Of a stretch of DNA of 49,057 bases, positions 32,127-40,702 are shown one piece after another. Source of the DNA: Bacteroidota bacterium (lineage in GTDB: Bacteria; Bacteroidota; Ignavibacteria; Tepidaquicellales; Tepidaquicellaceae); assembly GCA_018266875.1 (NCBI GenBank), contig JAFDZR010000028.1:1594-50650 (forward strand), given 5' to 3'. The translations under genes and the position numbers were made by a program. Each line of letters begins with the position of its first letter. The stretch's first letter is position 1. The notes under the pieces are model-generated. The model searched no databases and was not told where the DNA came from. It saw only the letters and a list, made by a program, of their open reading frames with translations.

Positions 32127-34901
32127 TTAGTATTTATAAGATAGCGTTAAAGAAAAATTTGACCCCGAAGAATATCTTCTCACTTCCTTTTCAACTTCCT
32201 GATTTCCGTTGATTATATATTTCTGAGTGAATATCTCGTCCTGACTGAATATATCCTTTATGGAAAATTTTGCTTCGAAATTATTCAGGAATGATTTTGA
32301 AATGCTGAGATCCATTTGATTTCTTCCCTTTTCAACAACATTGCTAAAACCGCTTCTGCCTACTTCGGAAATCTTGTCTCCGAATCTGTTGAATAGCAAA
32401 TTTGCGCTCATGCCAAGCTGCAGATTGTCATAAAACAGTCCTGCGTTTATTGTGTAAGGTGACTGACCCTGCAGTCTTCTCTCCTTTTCTGAAACTGCTG
32501 TCTGAAGTCCGTCAAGCTTGACTTTTGAATTGACAAATGAAATGTTCGCATTGAAAGTAAGATCCCTTAAAGCTTTTGTGATGAATCCCAGCTTCTTCCT
32601 TAACTCCATTTCAATTCCATAATTTACAGCTCCTTCTGTTGCATTTCCGAATGTATATGATGGAATTGCAGTCTGCAGCGTCGGAACAATTATTTTCTCT
32701 ATCGGCTGGTTGAAATGTTTGTAAAATAAACTTAAGGAAATTATCTCACCTGCATCCGGAAATAATTCATATCTCAGATCATAATTCTGAATTAAACTTT
32801 CTTCAAGTTCCGGATTTCCTGTAAGCTGACCTTCAGTTACAAAATCAATGAATGAGAAAGGCGCTATCTCTCGAAGCTCCGGTCTGGATACGGTTTGTGA
32901 AGCGGATGCTCTGATATTGGTTCTGTTGTTTAAAGCGTATGTCAAATTAATAGAAGGCAGATAATCATTGTTTCTCTGATTCACAAAAACCGGTTCTCCT
33001 GTTTGTCTCACAAATCCATTAAGCTTCTGTTCGTTATATTCAAATCTCAGTCCGGTTATTATTCTTAATTTATTCAAAGGTATGTCAAACATCATGTACC
33101 CTGCATAAAGATTTTCAACAGCTGAATATCTGTCGCTTTTGTCTGTGATCTCAACATAATATAATTTTGAAGAATCGATATTCTGTTCGCTGAATATTGT
33201 CTCGATCGGTTCAAATCCGATCTGGAATGATCCTGCGTTTGCCGGAGCAAAATTTCTTGCCTCAAAATTTCTGTGGGTACCGACAGCAAACGTTCCGAAT
33301 TTTATTTTTGAATAAGTGCTTTTTCCGGTTTTAAGGAATTTCATATCAAAATCCGCGCCGATATTTCTTTTTATATCTTTGAGTTTTGAATAAAATCTCT
33401 GACCGACATTTGCAGTGGGAATTGTTGACAGCGGAGCAAAGAATGGATCTTCGGTTCCGAGCTCTCTCTGATATAAAGTAGTTTTCGTATCAGGTTCATT
33501 TCTCTCTGATTCAGAATATGATGCGTTCCATGTAATATTCATTCCGGAGAGACTGTTAACATAATGACTTCCGGCTAACTGCGATGAAAGAAGAGCTCTC
33601 TCTGTGAAATCCGTCCCGTAAATTTTCCTGTCAAAATCAGCAATAACCCTGTAGATTCCCTCATAGTATTCTGTTTTGTCTTCAGAGTTTATTGAAAATG
33701 TATTTTTAAAACTCACTTTGTTGTTATTTCCGATCTTGTAGTTTAAATTAAAAAGTCCACCGTTAAGCACTTTATAATTTGATGATCTGCCTGTGTATCT
33801 TATCAGGGTTGTTGTGTCTGAATTATATTCATTTCTTTGAATTTCTGTATTCTCAAATTCGTTCTTGTAAGTATATGCGAATAAAACCCCAAGAGGATTA
33901 TTGGCAATATTAAATTTATTTCCCAATGACAGCTGAAAGCCCCCGTTTGCAGGAGCTTTTCTGTTGTTCTGCTCCCAGTTGTTTTTTAATGTCTTGCCGT
34001 AATTATTCCTTCCGGAAAATTTTTCCGATGGGAAATTTGAAGGAATGCTTCTGCCTCCGTCATCCAATCCCGAATTGAAAAATAAAATCTTGTCCTGACC
34101 TGCGCTGTATGTATAAAAATTTCCTTTTGAAGTGGTTCCGGAAAGCAATGATCCTGTCGTTTCAATATTCAGGATCAGCTGATCCACAAAATCCTTTGTG
34201 TTAAGCTGTACAAGTCCACCGGAAAAATTACCGGGCAGATCTGGCGTGAATGATTTTGCGATTATTATATTTTCAAGAAGTTTTGACGGGAAAAGATCGA
34301 ATGAGAATGATTTCTTGTCTGCATCTGAACTCGGGACTTCCACTCCGTTAAGAGTTGTATTATTATATCTTTCTGATGTTCCCCTCACAAATACGTATTT
34401 ATTATCAACAATATTTACACCTGTTACTCTTTTTAAAACATCAGAAGCTGCAGCGTCAGGTGCCCTCTTGATCTGCTGTTCGCTTATTCCGTCCTGTATC
34501 TTTGAGGAATTCTTCTGTTCGTTAAGAAGAGACTGTTCATTTGATAATGTTGTTGTGGATTCCACTGTTATTTCTTCAGTAGTGAGCCCGTCAACTTTCA
34601 GATTAATGTCAAGTTTTGTGTTCTCACCTTTCTTTACAGTTACATCCTTTATACTGATTGAAGTGTATCCGATATATGATACTTCAAGTGTGTAACTTCC
34701 CGGAGAAAGCGATTCAATGAAATAATTTCCGTCCAGATCAGTAAGTGTACCGCTGTTTGTTCCGGATACTTTAATCACTGCTCCAACGAGAGGTTCCGAA
34801 CTGGAAAAGTCAGTTACTTTTCCGGAAATTGACTGCGAATATATATTTGAAGTTAAAAGAAATGAAATAACGAGAACTAAGGCTTTAAAATAATTGGTCA
34901 T
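32127..34901 (-). CDS. TonB-dependent outer-membrane receptor with carboxypeptidase-regulatory N-domain
   Basis: A 924-residue outer-membrane receptor. A signal peptide (about 1-22, ending SNIYSQ) is followed by a carboxypeptidase-regulatory-like domain (about 24-105; SGKVTDFSSSEPLVGAVIKV). The plug (about 125-240) has RAPDAAASDVLKRVTGVNIV, FVRGTSERYNNTTLNGVEVP and SGGLVQLNTKDF. A 22-strand-type barrel ends in an aromatic strand, LTLSYKY. It uses TonB energy to move a ligand into the periplasm. It is the first gene of a two-gene operon with the T9SS beta-helix paralog. The promoter carries the same phased hexamer array found upstream of the other paralog. No siderophore or sugar genes adjoin it, so the ligand is open. 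Confidence 0.92.
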   Translation of the reverse strand: MTNYFKALVLVISFLLTSNIYSQSISGKVTDFSSSEPLVGAVIKVSGTNSGTLTDLDGNYFIESLSPGSYTLEVSYIGYTSISIKDVTVKKGENTKLDINLKVDGLTTEEITVESTTTLSNEQSLLNEQKNSSKIQDGISEQQIKRAPDAAASDVLKRVTGVNIVDNKYVFVRGTSERYNNTTLNGVEVPSSDADKKSFSFDLFPSKLLENIIIAKSFTPDLPGNFSGGLVQLNTKDFVDQLILNIETTGSLLSGTTSKGNFYTYSAGQDKILFFNSGLDDGGRSIPSNFPSEKFSGRNNYGKTLKNNWEQNNRKAPANGGFQLSLGNKFNIANNPLGVLFAYTYKNEFENTEIQRNEYNSDTTTLIRYTGRSSNYKVLNGGLFNLNYKIGNNNKVSFKNTFSINSEDKTEYYEGIYRVIADFDRKIYGTDFTERALLSSQLAGSHYVNSLSGMNITWNASYSESERNEPDTKTTLYQRELGTEDPFFAPLSTIPTANVGQRFYSKLKDIKRNIGADFDMKFLKTGKSTYSKIKFGTFAVGTHRNFEARNFAPANAGSFQIGFEPIETIFSEQNIDSSKLYYVEITDKSDRYSAVENLYAGYMMFDIPLNKLRIITGLRFEYNEQKLNGFVRQTGEPVFVNQRNNDYLPSINLTYALNNRTNIRASASQTVSRPELREIAPFSFIDFVTEGQLTGNPELEESLIQNYDLRYELFPDAGEIISLSLFYKHFNQPIEKIIVPTLQTAIPSYTFGNATEGAVNYGIEMELRKKLGFITKALRDLTFNANISFVNSKVKLDGLQTAVSEKERRLQGQSPYTINAGLFYDNLQLGMSANLLFNRFGDKISEVGRSGFSNVVEKGRNQMDLSISKSFLNNFEAKFSIKDIFSQDEIFTQKYIINGNQEVEKEVRRYSSGSNFSLTLSYKY

Positions 34902-34938
34902 TAATATAATTTGATTATGACCTAAATTACTTAAAGCA

Positions 34939-34997
34939 GATTAAGTGAAGGTAAAGTAAATGTAAAGCAGATTATTATATTGTTATCAAATTGTAAA
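34939..34997 (-). promoter_or_regulatory. Phased hexamer array (PhoB/PhoP-like box) upstream of the TonB receptor
   Basis: Plus-strand hexamers begin at 34939 GATTAA, 34950 GGTAAA, 34961 TGTAAA, 34970 GATTAT, 34981 TGTTAT and 34992 TGTAAA. The steps are 11, 11, 9, 11 and 11 nt, the same as in the array at 29250-29308. Ungapped alignment of the two arrays gives 34 identities in 60, including the 10-mer AAATTGTAAA. The array ends 38 nt before the receptor ATG. CATAAT (minus strand, 34914-34919) could be the -10. Confidence 0.6.
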
Positions 34998-35048
34998 GGG
35001 ACATGATTTCAGGGAAATTTCCAATACAAAAAAATATCAGAATAAAAA

Positions 35049-35081
35049 AAACTGCACTTTGCAGATTACAAAGTGCAGTTT
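35049..35081 (-). terminator. Intrinsic terminator after dnaJ
   Basis: Perfect 13-bp arms AAACTGCACTTTG and CAAAGTGCAGTTT with a 7-nt loop, 18 nt past the dnaJ stop. The minus strand continues TTTTTTTATTC. It is the first clear terminator downstream of nadB on this strand. Confidence 0.9.
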
Positions 35082-35098
35082 ATTGAAAAAAATTTATG

Positions 35099-36298
35099 TT
35101 AACTGAAGACGGTCTTAAAAAAACCTTTGTCTTCTTTTTTTGTCTTTCTGCCTCCGGATTTCTTTTCAGCTTCCGGTTCTGAATCTGAAATTTTTACAGC
35201 CCTCGGCTTGAAGTTTTCTGTTTTGCTTAGTTCAGTGAGAAGTTTTTTCTCTGCTGAACTGACTTTCTTCGGAATATGTATATTTACTCTGATTATCTGG
35301 TCTCCCCTGCCGTATCCGTTAAGTGATTTGATACCTTTACCTTTCATTCTTAACAGACTTCCCGATGTGGTTCCCGGATCTATAGTCAGCTTTGCTTTTC
35401 CATTTAATGTCGGAACTACTATGTCAGCTCCGAGTATTGCATCCGTGATACTGATCTCCAGATCATAAAAAATGTCATCTTCATCTCTGATAAAATATTT
35501 ATGCTGCTCCTCCTGAATGAATACCAGCAGATCTCCGCTGGAGCCGCCGAGCTTACCGGCATTACCCTGACCTCTGAGCGGAATGTAATTTCCTTCCTGC
35601 ACTCCGGCCGGGACATTTATTTTGATTTTGCTTTCCGCCTTTGTAAGTCCTTCACCATGGCATTCCGTGCATTTCTCCCTGATAATTCGTCCTTCACCGT
35701 TACAATAATTGCACATGCTGACATTTACAAACTGTCCGAATATTGATCTAGAAACCTGTCTCAGTTCACCGGTGCCGTTGCAGTGCGTACATCTTGAATA
35801 ACTGTTTTCGTCCTTTGCTCCTGTTCCATTGCACTTTGAACAGGATTTGGATTTTTTAATGCTTATGGTTTTTTCAACTCCTTCTGCAATTTCCTCAAGT
35901 GTAAGTTTCAGATTGATTTTTAGATCGCTTCCTCTGTTATTGTTTTCGCTGCGTGAACCTCTGGAACCGCCACCGAAAAATTCATCAAAAATGCTTCCGC
36001 CTCTTCCTCCGCCGAATATATCACCGAACTGTGAAAAGATATCATTGATATTATCAAAACCGTGATAACCGCCGTTTACGCCCTGATGTCCGAACTGATC
36101 ATACCTATTACGCTTTGTGGGATCAGAAAGAATTTCATAAGCTTCAGCAAGCTCTTTGAATTTCTCTTCGGCATCAGCGTTTCCCGGGTTCTTGTCGGGA
36201 TGATACTTCATTGCAAGTTTTCTGTAGGAAGATTTTATTTCGTCAATAGTAGCTGTTTTGCTTATTGACAGAATTTCATAATAATCTCTTTTTGTCAT
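35099..36298 (-). CDS. dnaJ: Chaperone DnaJ (type I Hsp40)
   Basis: A DnaK co-chaperone that delivers substrates and stimulates its ATPase. The 399 residues contain the J domain with His33-Pro34-Asp35, a Gly/Phe-rich linker (about 75-125), four zinc-binding CxxCxGxG repeats starting at Cys153, Cys170, Cys196 and Cys210, and a C-terminal substrate-binding domain. The final 50 residues form a Lys/Glu-rich tail that may be specific to this lineage. It is the last gene of a long operon, 25 nt after grpE. dnaK, its obligatory partner, is not in the window. Confidence 0.96.
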   Translation of the reverse strand: MTKRDYYEILSISKTATIDEIKSSYRKLAMKYHPDKNPGNADAEEKFKELAEAYEILSDPTKRNRYDQFGHQGVNGGYHGFDNINDIFSQFGDIFGGGRGGSIFDEFFGGGSRGSRSENNNRGSDLKINLKLTLEEIAEGVEKTISIKKSKSCSKCNGTGAKDENSYSRCTHCNGTGELRQVSRSIFGQFVNVSMCNYCNGEGRIIREKCTECHGEGLTKAESKIKINVPAGVQEGNYIPLRGQGNAGKLGGSSGDLLVFIQEEQHKYFIRDEDDIFYDLEISITDAILGADIVVPTLNGKAKLTIDPGTTSGSLLRMKGKGIKSLNGYGRGDQIIRVNIHIPKKVSSAEKKLLTELSKTENFKPRAVKISDSEPEAEKKSGGRKTKKEDKGFFKTVFS

Positions 36299-36323
36299 AT
36301 ATGTTTATTACTTTTTTTTTAAA

Positions 36324-36902
36324 TTAATTTGGTTCGCTTGATACAAATACCTTCTCATGCTTTATCACCTTATCTTTAAGCTTGTATCCTTTTTCAATAA
36401 CTTCAAGGACAGTATTGGGTTTTACATCTTCTTTGGGAATCTGCATAAGCGCTGCATTTAGATCAACATCAAATTCCTTTCCTTCGGAATTTATTTCAGT
36501 AAGCCCCTCTTTTTCAAGTACGCTCTTGAACTTTTCATAAATAAGGATTATTCCTTTTTTAAGAGTTTCAAAATCCTTTGTCTCTCCTTTATTAACGGAA
36601 TCAATAGACCTTCCCAGATCATCATAAACCGGAAGGAGTTCTTTGATTAAATTCTCAGATGCGTATTTTATATAATTCGAAATTTCATTATCCGTTCTTT
36701 TCTTGTAATTCTCAAACTCCGCGGCTTTTCTGAGAAGCATATCCTTGAGGTTTGCAACTTCTTTGCGAAGCGCATTTTCATCACCCGTATTTTCAGTTTC
36801 CGATACAGTCTTATCCTCTTCTGTTAGTACATTCTTTTCATTTTCGCCGTTATCAGATCTTCCGTCTTTGATTTTTACGTTGTGTTTGTGTTTGTTGCTC
36901 AT
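36324..36902 (-). CDS. grpE: Nucleotide exchange factor GrpE
   Basis: Releases ADP from DnaK. The 192 residues have a charged, disordered N-terminus (1-45), a long coiled-coil helix (about 45-100; LRKAAEFENYKKRTDNEIS), and the C-terminal beta domain with FDVDLNAALMQIPKED, NTVLEVIEKGYKLKDKVIKHEKV. Length is normal. It lies between hrcA (20-nt gap) and dnaJ (25-nt gap), so control is shared. The bacterial hrcA-grpE-dnaK-dnaJ order is kept apart from the missing dnaK. Confidence 0.95.
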   Translation of the reverse strand: MSNKHKHNVKIKDGRSDNGENEKNVLTEEDKTVSETENTGDENALRKEVANLKDMLLRKAAEFENYKKRTDNEISNYIKYASENLIKELLPVYDDLGRSIDSVNKGETKDFETLKKGIILIYEKFKSVLEKEGLTEINSEGKEFDVDLNAALMQIPKEDVKPNTVLEVIEKGYKLKDKVIKHEKVFVSSEPN

Positions 36903-36922
36903 ATATTTTAATATTCCTTTCT

Positions 36923-37960
36923 TTAGCTTGAAAATTCGTTTATTAATTTTGATGTATATTCCAGTAATGAAACCATTCTGGCGTAATTCATTCTTTTGGG
37001 ACCGATAACTCCAATGTTACCTTTTACATCCCCAAGACTGTATGACGTGGTTATAACACTGTAGTTCTTTAACTTTTTATCCCTGTTTTCATTTCCTATC
37101 GATATCTGAACTTTATTTTCCGCTTCAGTCTCATTGTCAAAAATATGTATCACAAGATTTTTATCTTCTGCAAGCTTAATAATATCCTTAAAATTTTTCG
37201 GATTTTCAAATTCAGGCTGCAGAATAAGATCACCTGTTCCCCCGATATAAATATTACTGCCGCTTTCTTCTTCTGCATAAAGTTTGTCAAATGAAACCAT
37301 AAAAGATTTGATCAGTTCAGGCTCCTTATCCCTGTAATCGCCTATTCTTTCCGAAAATGTATCCCTGATGGACTCAAGCGTAAGTCCTGATAATTTCTCG
37401 TTTATATATGATGAAAGTTTCTCAAGTTTGCTTTTCGGGATCTCACTTGTGATCTCCATTATTACGGTTTTTATTATGCCGGATTTAATGTTAAGAACAA
37501 CCAGTATCTTGTTTGATGAAAGAGTTACAAATTCAAGTTTTTCAAAAACACCTTTGGATATCTTCGGCTGTGAAACTACAGAAAGTAAATGTGATATCCT
37601 TCCAAGCAGCTTTGAAGTTTCAATAAATATGTCCTGACTCTCCAGAATATTAAGATTCTTATCACTGAAAAATCCTTTAAACAGAAATTCTTCCTTTTCG
37701 GAAATATTTTCCTTTCCCATGAGTGAATTCACGTAATAACGGTAACCTTTATCTGTCGGTATCCTGCCCGCGGATGTATGCGGCGTGTCCAGGAGTTCCA
37801 TTTCCTCAAGATCGCTCATTACATTCCTGATCGTAGCGGATGACAGATTAAGATCCGTTTTTTTCGAAACACTCCTCGATCCTACCGGGGACGCGCTTAA
37901 TATGAAGTTGTCAACCACATATTTAAGAACTTCCTTTTCCCTGTCTGTTAATGTAATCAA
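36923..37960 (-). CDS. hrcA: Heat-inducible transcription repressor HrcA
   Basis: A repressor that binds CIRCE operators of chaperone genes in other bacteria. The 345 residues show the N-terminal winged helix (LTDREKEVLKYVVDNFI, then SPVGSRSVSKKTDLNLSSAT with IRNVMSDLEEMELL) and the family segments HTSAGRIPTDKGYRYYVNSL and IGVIGPKRMNYARMVSLLEY. The start is TTG at 37958-37960; the frame upstream reaches a stop without ATG or GTG. Only 51 nt separate it from the nitrilase gene upstream, and I see no TTAGCACTC/GAGTGCTAA CIRCE dyad there, so the promoter and self-control are unclear. Confidence 0.93.
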   Translation of the reverse strand: MITLTDREKEVLKYVVDNFILSASPVGSRSVSKKTDLNLSSATIRNVMSDLEEMELLDTPHTSAGRIPTDKGYRYYVNSLMGKENISEKEEFLFKGFFSDKNLNILESQDIFIETSKLLGRISHLLSVVSQPKISKGVFEKLEFVTLSSNKILVVLNIKSGIIKTVIMEITSEIPKSKLEKLSSYINEKLSGLTLESIRDTFSERIGDYRDKEPELIKSFMVSFDKLYAEEESGSNIYIGGTGDLILQPEFENPKNFKDIIKLAEDKNLVIHIFDNETEAENKVQISIGNENRDKKLKNYSVITTSYSLGDVKGNIGVIGPKRMNYARMVSLLEYTSKLINEFSS

Positions 37961-38011
37961 TCTTTTATATTTTGAACCTTTAAGATACTTAAATTAATAA
38001 TTTTTTAAAAT

Positions 38012-38860
38012 TCATTTAATTCCGTCCTTCCGGATTTTTCTGAGATTCCTGATCGTTAGGTCAAGGTCTTCGTCCAGGAAATGTCTCGCCTGATGTCTTG
38101 CTCTTCTCACTTCCTCCATGTCAATATCCGCGTATATTATGTCTTCCTCAAAAAGTTTTGCAGCGGCTATTACATTTCCGAACGGGTCAACAATTTCACT
38201 GCCTCCCCAGAAGTTTATACCGTCCTCGTATCCGACCCTGTTTGAAAAAAGAAAATAACCCGAAAGTATTCTTGCATATGTCCTGTGATGTTCTGAATTT
38301 ATCTCGAAATTCTTAAAACCTTCATGATCAGCTGCAAGCCGCGTCGGGGATGATGCAATTCCTATCAGGATTTTTGCACCGTCAAGCGCTAAAGTATAAG
38401 GAAGCGATATATGCCAGAGATCTTCGCATACAAGTAACCCAAGCTTTCCGAATTTTGTTTCATGTGCCGAGCAGTCCTTTCCGTGTGAGAAATACCGGAA
38501 CTCCTCAAAGAGTCCGTATGTAGGAAGATAAATTTTTCTGTGTGAGAACCGTATCTCTCCGTCCGAAATAAATACTCCCGAATTATAAATCGCAAAGTCG
38601 TCTCCCTCTTCGGCAAGACCGCAGATTATTGAAATCTTACTGCTCTTTTTCTTGAGCTCATCGAGTAATTTTGTCTCACTGAGATTAAGACATATTCCGT
38701 AATTAAGGTCTTTCAGCGAATATCCCGTAAGCGAGAGTTCAGGAAATATTATCAGATCCGCTTTATTCTTTATCGCTTCATCGCAGTAATCCAGATGATG
38801 TTTTATATTTTTCTTCAGATCCCCTAGTACGGAAGTTGTTTGTGCTATTGCTGCTTTCAT
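38012..38860 (-). CDS. Nitrilase-superfamily carbon-nitrogen hydrolase
   Basis: A 282-residue cytosolic amidase of the nitrilase superfamily. The catalytic triad is visible: Glu41 in FPELSLTGY, Lys109 in SHRKIYLPTYGLFEE and Cys145 in VCEDLWH. The VCEDLWH context and FPELSLTGY resemble the glutaminase domain of NAD synthetases, but no synthetase domain is attached and other small amides are possible substrates. The ATG overlaps the stop of the preceding glycosyltransferase gene by 4 nt (ATGA), so translation is probably coupled. With nadB at the head of this operon, a link to NAD metabolism is conceivable but unproven. Confidence 0.85.
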   Translation of the reverse strand: MKAAIAQTTSVLGDLKKNIKHHLDYCDEAIKNKADLIIFPELSLTGYSLKDLNYGICLNLSETKLLDELKKKSSKISIICGLAEEGDDFAIYNSGVFISDGEIRFSHRKIYLPTYGLFEEFRYFSHGKDCSAHETKFGKLGLLVCEDLWHISLPYTLALDGAKILIGIASSPTRLAADHEGFKNFEINSEHHRTYARILSGYFLFSNRVGYEDGINFWGGSEIVDPFGNVIAAAKLFEEDIIYADIDMEEVRRARHQARHFLDEDLDLTIRNLRKIRKDGIK

Positions 38861-39729
38861 TTACTTAATTTATATAAAAAAATTCTTACAAATTCTGATA
38901 TCTTTAAACCCGCTTTCAGCAGATTCAAAAGCATTGTATTCCCGTGATATTTTCTAAAATATTCTGAACAGTCTTTATTCCAGATCCTTATCATTCTTTC
39001 TCTGTCCTTGTAAATGCTTACGCCTTTTGAATGTCTGATAACCGCTTCCGGACAGAAAATTATCTTAAATCCCGAATCATGGATTTTCCTGCAGAGATCC
39101 ACGTCATTGAAAAACATAATAAATCTTTCATCAAATCCCCCTGCTGTTTCCATGACCTTTCTTTTTACCATTAGAGCCGCCGCCATCGGCTGATCCACTT
39201 CACGCCGGGAATCATGATCGAAGTAATTCATTTTCCATCTGCTGAATGTTCTGCTTTCAGGAAAAATCCTTGATAAAAGCGTGAGCTCAAAGAACATATC
39301 GGAATATCCGGGAAAAGTCCTGCATGATTTCTGAATGCTGCCGTCATCGTTGAGTAATTTAGGCGCAGCTGCTCCGGTTTTTCCGGATGAATTGAGTTCC
39401 GATATCAGCTTTTCCAGTGCTCCGTCCAATATCTCTGTATCGGGATTTAAAAGGAGTATGTAATCACCTTTTGAGATTTCAATTCCCTGGTTGCAGGCTT
39501 TCGTGTATCCTATGTTCTCTTTGTTAACTATCAGATGCAGGCAGTTGCTATCCCTGCTTTCTGTTCCTTTAAGGAATTCTAATGTATTATCCGATGAATT
39601 ATTATCAATTACAATTATCTCAAGTCCTGATTCCGGGAAATTTTCCTTTATTGAATCTATGCAGCGCGTGATCTCATCACCGCTGTTCCATGTTACTATG
39701 ATTACGGAAAGTACCGGATTATCAGGCAT
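38857..39729 (-). CDS. Family 2 glycosyltransferase (rhamnosyltransferase-like)
   Basis: A 290-residue GT-A glycosyltransferase: LSVIIVTWNSGDEITRCI at the N-terminus, the nucleotide-binding IDNNSSDNT (41-49), NIGYTKACNQG, and the acidic motif NPDTE at 95-99. GGFDERFIMFFNDVDLCRKI holds the probable catalytic acidic residues and is typical of cell-wall and O-antigen rhamnosyl-type transferases. There is no membrane helix. It overlaps the lipoprotein gene by 8 nt upstream and the nitrilase gene by 4 nt downstream. Donor and acceptor are unknown. Confidence 0.87.
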   Translation of the reverse strand: MPDNPVLSVIIVTWNSGDEITRCIDSIKENFPESGLEIIVIDNNSSDNTLEFLKGTESRDSNCLHLIVNKENIGYTKACNQGIEISKGDYILLLNPDTEILDGALEKLISELNSSGKTGAAAPKLLNDDGSIQKSCRTFPGYSDMFFELTLLSRIFPESRTFSRWKMNYFDHDSRREVDQPMAAALMVKRKVMETAGGFDERFIMFFNDVDLCRKIHDSGFKIIFCPEAVIRHSKGVSIYKDRERMIRIWNKDCSEYFRKYHGNTMLLNLLKAGLKISEFVRIFLYKLSK

Positions 39730-40702
39730 TCTTTGATGACGGCAGCGCTTTGGAAATAAAAGTATTCAGATCGTTATATTCATCCTGCGGAATGTTTCTG
39801 CTGAGTGATTCCTTTTCCTTTTCCCAGAATTTCCTTAAGCCCTGCATATCTCCTTTCGAATAATAATTTACAAATATTTCTGCCGCTTCCCTGTAAAGAG
39901 GATAAGACATATCAAGCGGCTGCATTCCCATTTCCACCTTTCTCTTTAATCCGTAATACTTATCAGTCACTTCCCCGATCTTCTTATTGTAAACTTCGGG
40001 AAATTCATTGTTGCTTAATATCAGTTTATTGTCCTTCATTTTATAAATTTCCCTGATAAAATCAACTGCATTTACCTGCGGCATTACTCCGAGGAACTGG
40101 TCTTTGACAACAATTTCTCTCTTTCCGTCTTCCTTCAGATCCTCTATATCCGGCGATCCGGTCTCAAAAAATTTTATCAGCTCAATTGATGCTGTGTCTT
40201 TCATTGCATAGATGAACATTCCCTCCGAACTGATAGGGTCATTACCGCCTGTATTTGTTTTTATAAGGATCTGTTTTCCTTTTTCGCCGGAAATATTATC
40301 AAATGAAATATCCGTGGAATAATCAACTGTATCTGACAGGATCTTTATGTATCTGTCCTGTGATCTGTCAAGAGCAAATACCTCTATCATGTCAAAATTA
40401 TAATAACTGTCAAATTTCTCCGATGTATCCTTCAATACACTCAGTACTATTATCTCACGGTTACCGTCATCGTTCAGATCCTCTTTTTCAATTTTAAAGA
40501 TCCTCCGCGGGAAATTATATTTCACGTCAAACTCATTTCCATTTTCCCTGATTCCGGCGGAAGAAATTTTTTCCTGTTCCGAATCCTTTTTTTCCAGTGA
40601 GATCTTTTCTTCCTTTTTTCCGCATGAAGAAAATGCAAGCATAAAGATCAATGCTGTAACCGGAAAAATATTTATTGCAAGCTTATTTAATAATGATTTC
40701 AT
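39722..40702 (-). CDS. Predicted lipoprotein with repeat-like beta strands
   Basis: No family is recognised. The 326 residues start with a basic, hydrophobic signal ending LAFSSC, a Bacteroidota-type lipobox with Cys27 as the lipidated residue, then GKKEEK and a charged spacer. DLNDDGNREIIVLS and DLKEDGKREIVV are FG-GAP/VCBS-like strands with Ca-binding-like Asp patterns, suggesting at least two propeller blades (about 70-210). A helical C-terminus follows. It overlaps the M1 peptidase gene by 4 nt and the glycosyltransferase gene by 8 nt. An envelope protein of unknown function; the lipobox and overlaps are seen, the propeller is inferred. Confidence 0.78.
   Translation of the reverse strand: MKSLLNKLAINIFPVTALIFMLAFSSCGKKEEKISLEKKDSEQEKISSAGIRENGNEFDVKYNFPRRIFKIEKEDLNDDGNREIIVLSVLKDTSEKFDSYYNFDMIEVFALDRSQDRYIKILSDTVDYSTDISFDNISGEKGKQILIKTNTGGNDPISSEGMFIYAMKDTASIELIKFFETGSPDIEDLKEDGKREIVVKDQFLGVMPQVNAVDFIREIYKMKDNKLILSNNEFPEVYNKKIGEVTDKYYGLKRKVEMGMQPLDMSYPLYREAAEIFVNYYSKGDMQGLRKFWEKEKESLSRNIPQDEYNDLNTFISKALPSSKNA

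Noticed and set aside
37961-38011. A CIRCE operator expected before hrcA
   Set aside because: No TTAGCACTC/GAGTGCTAA dyad is present in the gap; only AT-rich sequence is seen.
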